Shown: piece by piece, positions 7,171 to 12,500 of the stretch
How the letters are laid out: each line of letters starts with the position of its first letter
Numbering within the stretch: the stretch's first letter is position 1
From: DASPTB01 sp035623615
GTDB lineage: Bacteria; Actinomycetota; UBA4738
Length of the DNA stretch: 12,500 nt
Direction: 5' to 3'
Assembly (NCBI GenBank): GCA_035623615.1
Contig: DASPTB010000247.1
Coordinates: 1 to 12,500 of the forward strand
The notes under the pieces: generated by a model
What the model saw: the letters and a program-made list of their open reading frames with translations, nothing else
Databases searched by the model: none
What the model was told of the DNA's origin: nothing
Translations under genes and position numbers: made by a program

Positions 7171-7179
7171 ACGATAGCA
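7171..7179 (-). promoter_or_regulatory. Candidate extended -10 promoter for the phosphoesterase operon
   Basis: On the minus strand TGCTATCGT (7179 down to 7171) is an extended -10 (TGn then TAnnnT). Transcription would start near 7164 and give a leader of about 45 bases to the TTG at 7118. A -35 is not convincing. It sits back to back with the moaA promoter candidate. Confidence 0.4.
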
Positions 7180-7216
7180 ACCGCTCATGCGTTCGGGAAT
7201 CGGCCCAAAGTCCCCA

Positions 7217-7245
7217 TCGACCCTTCGCCCCACAGGCCCTATGCT
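7217..7245 (+). promoter_or_regulatory. Candidate moaA promoter
   Basis: TCGACC (7217-7222), a 17-base spacer and TATGCT (7240-7245) resemble a -35/-10 pair (TTGACA, TAnnnT). Transcription from about 7252 would leave roughly 28 bases before the ATG at 7280 and excludes the in-frame ATG at 7241, which lies inside the -10. No Moco-riboswitch-like leader would fit in so short a leader. Confidence 0.4.
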
Positions 7246-7279
7246 GAGGCCCGACAGCCTCCGGCTCACGAAGAGAACC

Positions 7280-8362
7280 ATGACGACGAACGACCGCACC
7301 GCGATCCCGCTCCAGCTCGGGCGCAAGCCCGAGCCGGCGGTCCGGCTTTTCGAGCCCGGGGGTGAGCCCCCGAGCCAGGGCCCCCTGGTCGACTCCTTTG
7401 GGCGCGTCGCCGACGACCTCCGGGTGTCGGTGACCGATCGGTGCAACTTCCGGTGCACCTACTGCATGCCGGCCGACGGCCTCGAGTGGCTGCCCAAGGG
7501 CCAGATCCTCACGTTCGAAGAGATCGAACGGGCGGTGCGGCTGTTCGTGGCCTTGGGTGTCCGTTCGATCAAGATCACCGGCGGCGAGCCGACCGTCCGT
7601 GCCGACCTGCCCGAACTCGTCGCGATGCTTCGAGAGATCGACCCCGCGCTCGAGCTTTCCATGACGACCAACGGCTACCTCCTCGATCGACTCGCCGAAC
7701 CGCTCGCCGAGGCGGGACTCGACCGGGTGACGGTGTCGTGTGATTCGCTCCAGCGCCACCGGTTCGCGGAGATGACGCGGCGCGACGCCTTCGATCGGGT
7801 CATGGCGGGAATTCGGGCGGCCCACGCCGCCGGCCTCGCGCCCGTGAAGATCAACACCGTTGTCATCGGAGGGATCAACGAGGACGAGCCGGTTGAGTTT
7901 GCGACGTTCGCTCGAGAGACGGGCCATCAGGTCCGGTTCATCGAGTACATGCCGCTCGATGCCGAGCAGTCGTGGGAGCGCGCGAAGGTCGTTCCATCGG
8001 GAGGAATCGTCCAAGCGATCGACGAGGTCTACCCGCTCGTGCCGGACGGGGACGGCGTCGAGCCTGCGTCGACCTACCGGTTCGCCGACGGCGCTCCTGG
8101 AGGCATCGGGGTGATCTCGTCGGTGACCGAACCCTTCTGCGACACGTGCAACCGGCTTCGGCTCACCGCCGAGGGACAGTTCCGCGTGTGCCTGTTCGCC
8201 TTGAACGAGACCGACCTCCGCGCCCCACTGCGCGCCGGCGCGCCCGACGCGGAGCTCGAAGGCTTGATCCGCGCGGCCGTTTGGCGGAAGTGGTCGGGAC
8301 ACCGCATCAACCACGCCGACTTCGTTCGTCCGGCGAAGTCGATGTCGATGATCGGGGGCTGA
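7280..8362 (+). CDS. moaA: GTP 3',8-cyclase MoaA
   Basis: This 360-residue radical SAM enzyme carries out the first step of molybdopterin synthesis (GTP to 3',8-cyclo-GTP, then cPMP with MoaC). The N-terminal 4Fe-4S/SAM motif is CNFRCTYC (Cys55, Cys59, Cys62). The SAM-contact loop GGEP is at 101-104. The second cluster, which binds GTP, is formed by Cys287 and Cys290 in FCDTCNRLRLT and Cys304 in FRVCLF. The protein ends in the Gly-Gly tail (359-360) needed for activity in this family. The N-terminal extension of about 40 residues before the core is longer than in many homologues. The ATG at 7280 was chosen for its distance from the likely promoter; its ribosome site (AGAGAA) is weak. moaC, moaD and moaE are not in the window. 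It is followed after 17 bases by the CBS-domain gene and is probably co-transcribed with it. Confidence 0.95.
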   Translation: MTTNDRTAIPLQLGRKPEPAVRLFEPGGEPPSQGPLVDSFGRVADDLRVSVTDRCNFRCTYCMPADGLEWLPKGQILTFEEIERAVRLFVALGVRSIKITGGEPTVRADLPELVAMLREIDPALELSMTTNGYLLDRLAEPLAEAGLDRVTVSCDSLQRHRFAEMTRRDAFDRVMAGIRAAHAAGLAPVKINTVVIGGINEDEPVEFATFARETGHQVRFIEYMPLDAEQSWERAKVVPSGGIVQAIDEVYPLVPDGDGVEPASTYRFADGAPGGIGVISSVTEPFCDTCNRLRLTAEGQFRVCLFALNETDLRAPLRAGAPDAELEGLIRAAVWRKWSGHRINHADFVRPAKSMSMIGG

Positions 8363-8379
8363 TCGAGAGGGGGAATGCC

Positions 8380-8778
8380 GTGCCGACCGTTCGGGAAGTG
8401 ATGAGCAAGGACCTCGTGAGCGTCGAGAGGTCGGCGACCGTCGAGGAGGCTTCCGCGGTGATGTGGGCGGGTCATGTCGGCTCGGCGATGGTGATGGAGG
8501 GCGACCGCCTCATCGGGATCTTCACCGAGCGCGACATCATGAAGGCGCTGTCGCGCCACGCCGACATGGGGCGAACCGCGACCGTCCGCGAGTGCATGAC
8601 CTTCGATCCGGTGACGATCGATGCCGACGCGACCGTGGGCGAAGCGCTCGACCGGATGCTCACCGGCGGCTTCCGGCATCTCCCGGTGACCGAGGGGGGG
8701 CGGCTGGTCGGCCTCGTCTCGATGACCGACGTGGCGCACGCGACCGCCCGGTCGGTCGGAGAACCGCAGATCGACTGA
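8380..8778 (+). CDS. Two-CBS-domain protein
   Basis: This 132-residue protein consists almost entirely of a CBS pair (Bateman module). CBS1 covers about residues 7-58 (MSKDLVSVERSATVEEA, then GIFTERDIMKAL), and CBS2 about 70-124 (CMTFDPVTIDADATVGEAL, then GLVSMTDVAHA). Such modules bind adenosine nucleotides and regulate partner proteins. No catalytic domain is attached, so the partner is unknown. The GTG at 8380 is preceded by a purine-rich GAGAGGGGG ribosome site (about 8365-8373). The 17-base gap after moaA suggests one transcript. A link to molybdenum cofactor synthesis is possible from position alone; stand-alone CBS proteins occur in many contexts. Confidence 0.9.
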   Translation: MPTVREVMSKDLVSVERSATVEEASAVMWAGHVGSAMVMEGDRLIGIFTERDIMKALSRHADMGRTATVRECMTFDPVTIDADATVGEALDRMLTGGFRHLPVTEGGRLVGLVSMTDVAHATARSVGEPQID

Positions 8779-8822
8779 CGCCGTTGGGTGCCGCCCACCG
8801 GCACATCGTTCATGATGCGAGC

Positions 8823-9806
8823 GTGCTCTTCCTGACGCGAAGCGACGTCGAGCAGCTCCTCGACCTCGACCGGCTGATCGACGCGGTGGCCGACGCGATG
8901 AAGGACCTGTCGGCGGGGCGCGTCTCGATGCCGCCGCGCGCGGCAGCGAGGGTGGAGGTGCGGGACGCCTTCCTCGGCGTGATGCCCGCGTATCTCGCCA
9001 GCAGCGGAGTGCTGGCCTCGAAGCTCGTCACCGTCTTTCCGCGCAACGCGGTCGAGGACCTGCCGAGCCATCACGCGGTGGTGGTCGTCTTCGACGCGAC
9101 GACGGGCGTTCCCGAGGCCGTGATGGACGGTGAGCACATCACCGCGATGCGGACCGCGGCGTGCTCCGCGCTGTCCGCGCGCCTGCTCGCGCGCGAGGAC
9201 GCGTCGAGGCTTGCGATCCTCGGAACGGGTGTCCAGGGACGCTCGCACGGCCTGATGCTGCCGATGGTGCGCTCGTTCTCCGCCGCGACGGTCGCCGGTC
9301 GCGATGCCGCGAAGGCGGGACGCCTGGCGAAAGAGCTCTCGGACGCGACCGGGGTTCCCTTCATGGGGACGTCGTCGTTCGCCGAAGCGGTGGGCGGGGC
9401 CGACGTCGTCGCAGTCGCGACGCTGGCCGCCGATCCGGTGCTGCGGCGCGCCTGGCTCGGGCCCGGGACGCACGTGATCTCGGTCGGGGTGAACCCGGCC
9501 GGACGGGAGGTCGACGCAGAGACCGTGTGTGACGCCCTAGTGGTCGTTGAGTCGCGCGAGTCGACGCTCGCGCCGGCGCCGGTGGGGGCCAACGACGTCG
9601 CGTGGCCCGTTCGCGACGGCCTGCTCGACCCGGCCGATGTGGTCGAGATCGGCGAGCTCGTGGCGGGTACGCGGGAAGGCAGGTCGTCGCGCGACCAGCT
9701 GACCCTGTACAAGTCGGCGGGGGTGGCAGTCCAGGACGCGGCCGCCGCGGCGCTCGTGCTGGACGAGGCGCGGCGCCGGGGAGTCGGAACCGAACTGGAC
9801 CTCTGA
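8823..9806 (+). CDS. Ornithine cyclodeaminase / mu-crystallin family dehydrogenase
   Basis: This 327-residue NAD(P)-dependent enzyme belongs to the family that includes ornithine cyclodeaminase, alanine dehydrogenase (archaeal type), ketimine reductases and pyrroline-2-carboxylate reductase. Visible family features are Lys67 in ASKLVTVFP, MRTAA (109-113) with the substrate-binding Arg, the Rossmann loop LGTGVQGRSH (133-142), the block GVNPAGREVD (222-231) carrying the conserved Asp, and LYKSAGVAVQD (295-305). Substrate cannot be assigned. The GTG at 8823 matches where homologues start; no clear Shine-Dalgarno precedes it. CATGAT at 8811-8816 could be a -10 for a leaderless transcript (weak). 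The 44-base gap after the CBS gene leaves co-transcription open. I see no ectoine or arginine pathway neighbours. Confidence 0.9.
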   Translation: MLFLTRSDVEQLLDLDRLIDAVADAMKDLSAGRVSMPPRAAARVEVRDAFLGVMPAYLASSGVLASKLVTVFPRNAVEDLPSHHAVVVVFDATTGVPEAVMDGEHITAMRTAACSALSARLLAREDASRLAILGTGVQGRSHGLMLPMVRSFSAATVAGRDAAKAGRLAKELSDATGVPFMGTSSFAEAVGGADVVAVATLAADPVLRRAWLGPGTHVISVGVNPAGREVDAETVCDALVVVESRESTLAPAPVGANDVAWPVRDGLLDPADVVEIGELVAGTREGRSSRDQLTLYKSAGVAVQDAAAAALVLDEARRRGVGTELDL

Positions 9807-9868
9807 GCGTCGACTCTCCCGATGGTGAAATCGAACTGGCGGGCCCCGGGCGCTCGAGAGGATTCTCC

Positions 9869-10723
9869 GTGCGGCCGCGCCGCCGCCGCGGCCGCAGGGT
9901 CGTCGCGGCGACGCTCGCCGTCGTCGTGCTCGCTGCGGCCGGGTTCGTGACGTGGCGGCTGCTTCGCCCGGCGCCGAGCCCCGCTCGCTACGGGATCCGC
10001 GAGGTGACGTTCGAGCTCCGCAGCCGGCTCCTGCACCGGACGCTCGCCGAGGTCGGAGTGCTGCCTCCTCCGCTGCCGGGCGGAGTCCGCCGGCCGCTGC
10101 TGGTGTTCTTGCACGGCCGCGGCGGGACGCCGCAGGGGCAGGCGACCGACGCCCTGTTCGCGGCGCTGCAAGCCGCCGGGCCGCTGGCGCCCGACGTGAT
10201 CCTGGCGAACGGGGGCGACCACAGCTACTTCCACGACCGGGCCGATGGTCCATGGGGCACCTACGTCGTCAAAGAGGTGATCCCCGACGCCGTGCGACGC
10301 CTCGACGCGGACCCCAACCGGGTCGCGATCGGCGGCGTGTCGATGGGCGGGTTCGGCGCGCTCGATCTCGCCCGGCTTTGGCCCGGTCGGTTCTGCGCGG
10401 CAGGCGGCCACTCGGCCGCGATGTGGCGCGCCGGTGGCGAGACGCCGGAGGGAGCGTTCGACGACGCGGAAGACTTCGCTCGAAACGATCTCCTCGGCGC
10501 CGTGAAGGCGCGCGACGTCTACGGGAAGATGCCCGTATGGATCGACGTCGGGACGCAGGATCCCTTCCGCTCGGCCGATACGGCGTTCGCGGGCGCGCTT
10601 CGGGCGCACGGCGGACGCGTCACGTTCCACGTCTGGCCGGGATCGCACAGTGGCGCCTACTGGGCGAGCCACATGGCCCAGTACATCTCGTTCTACTCGC
10701 GGGCGCTTGCCGCGTGCCGCTGA
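9869..10723 (+). CDS. Membrane-anchored or secreted alpha/beta hydrolase (esterase family)
   Basis: This 284-residue putative esterase opens with an Arg-rich n-region (RPRRRRGRR) and a hydrophobic stretch at about 11-28, a signal peptide or single anchor, so the enzyme acts outside the membrane. The oxyanion-loop motif HGRGG is at 82-86. The nucleophile elbow GVSMGGFG (156-163) gives Ser158. Likely Asp231 (in GTQDPF) and His260 (in WPGSHSGAYW) complete the triad. The layout resembles the esterase D / antigen 85-like group (PF00756), but the substrate is unknown. The GTG at 9869 follows a GAGAGGA ribosome site. It starts 62 bases after the cyclodeaminase-family gene, possibly on the same transcript, and ends 7 bases before the convergent malate dehydrogenase stop. 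Confidence 0.87.
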   Translation: MRPRRRRGRRVVAATLAVVVLAAAGFVTWRLLRPAPSPARYGIREVTFELRSRLLHRTLAEVGVLPPPLPGGVRRPLLVFLHGRGGTPQGQATDALFAALQAAGPLAPDVILANGGDHSYFHDRADGPWGTYVVKEVIPDAVRRLDADPNRVAIGGVSMGGFGALDLARLWPGRFCAAGGHSAAMWRAGGETPEGAFDDAEDFARNDLLGAVKARDVYGKMPVWIDVGTQDPFRSADTAFAGALRAHGGRVTFHVWPGSHSGAYWASHMAQYISFYSRALAACR

Positions 10724-10730
10724 GCGGCAC
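10714..10730. terminator. Hairpin at the hydrolase / malate dehydrogenase junction
   Basis: GTGCCGC (10714-10720), the loop TGA, then GCGGCAC (10724-10730) form a perfect 7-bp stem. The loop is the hydrolase stop codon itself, and the distal arm ends one base before the malate dehydrogenase stop (10731-10733, minus). It is symmetrical and could serve both directions. No U-tract is present, so function is inferred. Confidence 0.5.
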
Positions 10731-11672
10731 TCACGCGCACGCGAGGACGCGGTCGAGGTCGCGGCACCGTTCGGCGATGGTCGCGGCCGCGCGCAGGAGC
10801 GCCGCCCGCTCGGCGTCGGTGAGCGGCAGCTCGACGACCTCCTCGACGCCGCGGCGTCCGAGCCGGGCCGGGAGGCCCACGAAGGTGCCGACGATCCCGT
10901 ACTCGCCGGAGGCCCACACGCAGGCCGGCAGGACGTCCTTCCGATCGAGGACGACGGCCTCGGCCATCGCCGCGATGCTCGCGCCGGGCGCGTGGAAAGC
11001 GCTGCCGCGCTTCAGGAGCGCCACGATCTCGGCGCCGCCGTCCCGAGTCCGCACCGCGATCCGGTCGAGCGTCGCGGCGGGAAGCAGGGGCGCGATCGGC
11101 GCCCCGCCGACCGTCGCCTGGGAGGGAACAGGCACCATCGTGTCGCCGTGGCTCCCGAGCGTGATGGCCTCGACCTCGGCCGGCCCAACCTTCAGTGCGC
11201 CTGCCAGGAGGGCCCGGTACCTGGCGGAGTCGAGCATCCCCGCCATTCCCATGACGCGTTCCGGCGGGAAGCCGGACACCCGCCACGCGAGGTGGGTCAT
11301 CTCGTCGAGCGGATTCGTCACGACGATCAGCACGGCGTACGGCGAGCGGGCCGCGACCTGCGCCACGACGTCGCTCACGACGCGCGCGTTTCCGGTCAGG
11401 AGGTCGAGCCGGCTCTGGCCGGGTTGCCGCGCGCGTCCCGCGGTGATGACGACGACGTCGGAATGCTCGGTCGGACCGTAGTCCTTCGTGCCGGTTACGC
11501 GGGTTGCGAAGCCGTCGAGCGGCGCGCATTGCGCGATGTCGAGCGCGGTTCCCTCGGCGAGGCCGGGCACCGCGTCCACCAGTACCAGGCGGTCGACCCC
11601 GGCCGACCGCGCCAGTCGCTCGGCGGCCGCGCCGCCGACGTTGCCGGCGCCGACGATCGTCACCTTGGCCAC
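10731..11672 (-). CDS. mdh: Malate dehydrogenase (lactate/malate dehydrogenase family)
   Basis: This 313-residue NAD-dependent 2-hydroxyacid dehydrogenase has the nucleotide loop GAGNVG (8-13) with Asp33 to hold the NAD ribose. The substrate loop AGRARQPGQSRLDLL (78-92) has Arg82 at the position that separates malate (Arg) from lactate (Gln) enzymes, so oxaloacetate/malate is predicted. Catalytic residues are Asp148 and Arg151 (in MLDSARYR) and His175 (in GSHGDT). Two loop positions differ from the common MDH form (KPGMSRDDL): Gln and Leu appear instead, an LDH-like touch. The GTG at 11672 has GGGAGAG upstream. It is the last gene after the three microcompartment vertex genes (31-base gap), suggesting a metabolic link with the microcompartment; it could also be ordinary TCA-cycle Mdh. 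Confidence 0.92.
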   Translation of the reverse strand: MAKVTIVGAGNVGGAAAERLARSAGVDRLVLVDAVPGLAEGTALDIAQCAPLDGFATRVTGTKDYGPTEHSDVVVITAGRARQPGQSRLDLLTGNARVVSDVVAQVAARSPYAVLIVVTNPLDEMTHLAWRVSGFPPERVMGMAGMLDSARYRALLAGALKVGPAEVEAITLGSHGDTMVPVPSQATVGGAPIAPLLPAATLDRIAVRTRDGGAEIVALLKRGSAFHAPGASIAAMAEAVVLDRKDVLPACVWASGEYGIVGTFVGLPARLGRRGVEEVVELPLTDAERAALLRAAATIAERCRDLDRVLACA

Positions 11673-11703
11673 GGAGTCTCTCCCGCAACCGGCCGTCTGC
11701 GCA

Positions 11704-11967
11704 TCACGAGGGATGCGCGTCGAGGATGCCGAGGATCATGCTGCGCACGGGCGCGCGGTCGATCCCGAACAGGCTGCGCCCCAACCCGGGAACGCGCGCG
11801 ACCAGCACTTCGTCGCCGAGGGCGCACCCCACGGTATCGACCGCGAGGAACGATCCGGCCGTCCGGCCGTTCGCGCGGATGCGTCGCACCGCGAACACGG
11901 GGCGGCCGTCGTACGCGGGGTGCTGGACGGACCCGGTGACCTGTGCCGTCACGCGCCCGACGATCAT
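11704..11967 (-). CDS. EutN/CcmL-family microcompartment vertex protein (BMC-P), copy nearest mdh
   Basis: This 87-residue protein is the usual length for PF03319 (EutN/CcmL). It begins MIVGRVTAQVTGSVQHPAYD and continues with the VFAVRRI strand, AVDTVGCALGDEVLVA (42-57) and the end block APVRSMILGILDA (72-84). These proteins form pentamers that cap the vertices of bacterial microcompartment shells. The common GSSAR segment after the DTVG loop is replaced by VPGLGRSLFG. The ATG at 11967 overlaps the upstream gene's stop (ATGA, 11964-11967), and no Shine-Dalgarno is evident, so translational coupling is likely. A longer in-frame opening to 12072 would only read the upstream gene out of frame and was rejected. 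Confidence 0.85.
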   Translation of the reverse strand: MIVGRVTAQVTGSVQHPAYDGRPVFAVRRIRANGRTAGSFLAVDTVGCALGDEVLVARVPGLGRSLFGIDRAPVRSMILGILDAHPS

Positions 11968-12239
11968 CGGCCGGTCCGGCGAATGGACGAAACCAGGCCG
12001 ACGACGGCCGCGTCCGCCGGCTGGAGGGGATCGGCGAGCGCGTCCGTCGCGTCGCTCCCGGAGACGAACCACACGAGCGCCCCCTCCGCCGCGCCGACGA
12101 CGGGGTCGAGGGCAACGACGGGGCGGCCGGATTCCTTCTCGTCCTCGTCCACCGGCTGGAGGATCACGAGACGGCGCTCGAGGAGTTCGGGCGCCCGGTG
12201 CTCGCAGACGACGGTGCCCCGCACCACTGCGAGGTTCAC
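11964..12239 (-). CDS. EutN/CcmL-family microcompartment vertex protein (BMC-P), middle copy
   Basis: This 91-residue second paralogue starts with GTG at 12239, overlapping the preceding gene's TGA in GTGA. It has the EutN/CcmL order: N-terminal strand MNLAVVRGTVVCEH, then RRLVILQPVD (22-31), the VVALDPVVGAAEGALVWFV strand pair (41-59), SGSDA (60-64) and the closing PADAAVVGLVSSI (74-86). The usual DTxGAGxGE loop is diverged to DPVVGAAEG, and an acidic DEDEKES loop lies at 31-37. It is clearly different from both neighbours, so the three copies are likely non-equivalent vertex proteins, not a fresh duplication. Confidence 0.85.
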   Translation of the reverse strand: MNLAVVRGTVVCEHRAPELLERRLVILQPVDEDEKESGRPVVALDPVVGAAEGALVWFVSGSDATDALADPLQPADAAVVGLVSSIRRTGR

Positions 12240-12500
12240 GTGCTCTTCACCCGAGCGGCGCGGCGCGTCCGGCCGGAAGCGAAGCCGCGTTGGCGGGAGA
12301 ACGTGTCGGCGCCGCTCACGCGAATCGCGTCGACGATGCCGACCACCAGCGCGTCGACGGGCCGGTCCTTCGTGGCCTCGGTGAACCGGGCGGCGCTGCC
12401 GTGCGTGACGAGTACGACGTCGCCGGCACCGGCGCCGATCGTGTCGGCGACGATCGCGACTTCGCCGGTGCCGGCGCCGGTGGCCGCGTCGAGGTCTTCC
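12236..12500 (-). CDS. EutN/CcmL-family microcompartment vertex protein (BMC-P), N-terminus beyond window edge
   Basis: An open frame enters from the right edge and ends with TGA at 12236-12238, giving 87 visible residues. They contain the family core VADTIGAGAGDVVLVTHGSA (17-36), close to the canonical DTxGAGxGE then VLVxxGSSAR pattern, and VDALVVGIVDAI (48-59), where most family members end. The frame then continues about 28 residues, basic and disordered-looking (GFASGRTRRAARVKST at the end). This tail is unusual for a vertex protein. A second GAGTGEVAIV-like segment stands just upstream of the core (8-17) and echoes GAGAGDVVLV (22-31). Shell hexamer and enzyme genes would be expected upstream, outside the window. 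Confidence 0.82.
   Translation of the reverse strand, partial: EDLDAATGAGTGEVAIVADTIGAGAGDVVLVTHGSAARFTEATKDRPVDALVVGIVDAIRVSGADTFSRQRGFASGRTRRAARVKST

Noticed and set aside
7119..7172. Upstream ATG extension of the phosphoesterase
   Set aside because: It would place 18 His/Pro/Arg residues before the signal peptide and overlaps the likely -10; the TTG at 7118 has a strong ribosome site.
4295..7247. Long plus-strand open frames opposite MogA-XdhC and the phosphoesterase
   Set aside because: High-GC shadow frames with low-complexity translation; the minus-strand frames carry all conserved motifs.
7169..8314. Minus-strand 381-codon frame opposite moaA
   Set aside because: MoaA motifs on plus are complete; the opposite frame is charge-biased shadow sequence.
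9071..11939. Large overlapping frames opposite or out of phase with the cyclodeaminase-family, hydrolase and mdh genes
   Set aside because: Ala/Arg/Pro-dominated translations without domain motifs; the chosen frames show catalytic residues and sensible starts.
11704..12500. Ethanolamine-utilisation (Eut) locus
   Set aside because: EutN-like proteins occur in all microcompartment types; no ethanolamine ammonia-lyase or other Eut gene is visible, so the type cannot be assigned.
1..12500. tRNA, rRNA, CRISPR, insertion sequence, prophage or attachment site
   Set aside because: No cloverleaf-like segment, regularly spaced repeat array, transposase or integrase motif, or long terminal repeats were seen on reading both strands; a tRNA scan was not possible.

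Overview
The window is very GC-rich, uses GTG and TTG starts freely, and packs genes tightly with short or overlapping junctions. An ECF42-type sigma factor, a TrpB2-type tryptophan synthase, secreted hydrolases and extended -10 elements of the TGnTAnnnT kind all fit an actinomycete-like bacterium (Actinomycetota, possibly an uncultivated lineage). This placement is inferred from style and gene content, not from a marker gene.

Layout. At the left edge is the 3' part of an ECF sigma factor (+), convergent with a standalone trpB2 (-). From the divergent trpB2 promoter region a small uncharacterised protein (+) runs toward a secreted sulfatase (+). The sulfatase is convergent with a two-gene minus-strand unit: a secreted phospholipase C-like phosphoesterase followed 4 bp later by a MogA-XdhC fusion. 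Divergent from that unit is a plus-strand series: moaA, a two-CBS-domain protein, an ornithine cyclodeaminase/mu-crystallin family enzyme, and a membrane-anchored or secreted alpha/beta hydrolase. The hydrolase is convergent with a minus-strand operon entering from the right edge: three tandem EutN/CcmL-family proteins (the pentameric vertex proteins of bacterial microcompartments; the first is cut by the window edge) and then a malate dehydrogenase.

How they fit together. MoaA (first step of molybdopterin synthesis) and the MogA-XdhC fusion (late molybdopterin step plus delivery or maturation for the xanthine/CO dehydrogenase family) form a split molybdenum-cofactor cluster around one divergent promoter region. 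The target molybdoenzyme is not in the window. The right end is the tail of a bacterial microcompartment locus: three vertex-protein paralogues in 4-bp-overlapping frames, with an oxaloacetate/malate-type dehydrogenase as the last gene, possibly recycling NAD+/NADH. Shell hexamers and signature enzymes would lie beyond the right edge. This is the most interesting part of the window.

All three convergent junctions carry a GC-rich hairpin at or next to the stop codons, probably compact bidirectional terminators. No rRNA, tRNA, CRISPR array, insertion sequence or phage gene was seen.
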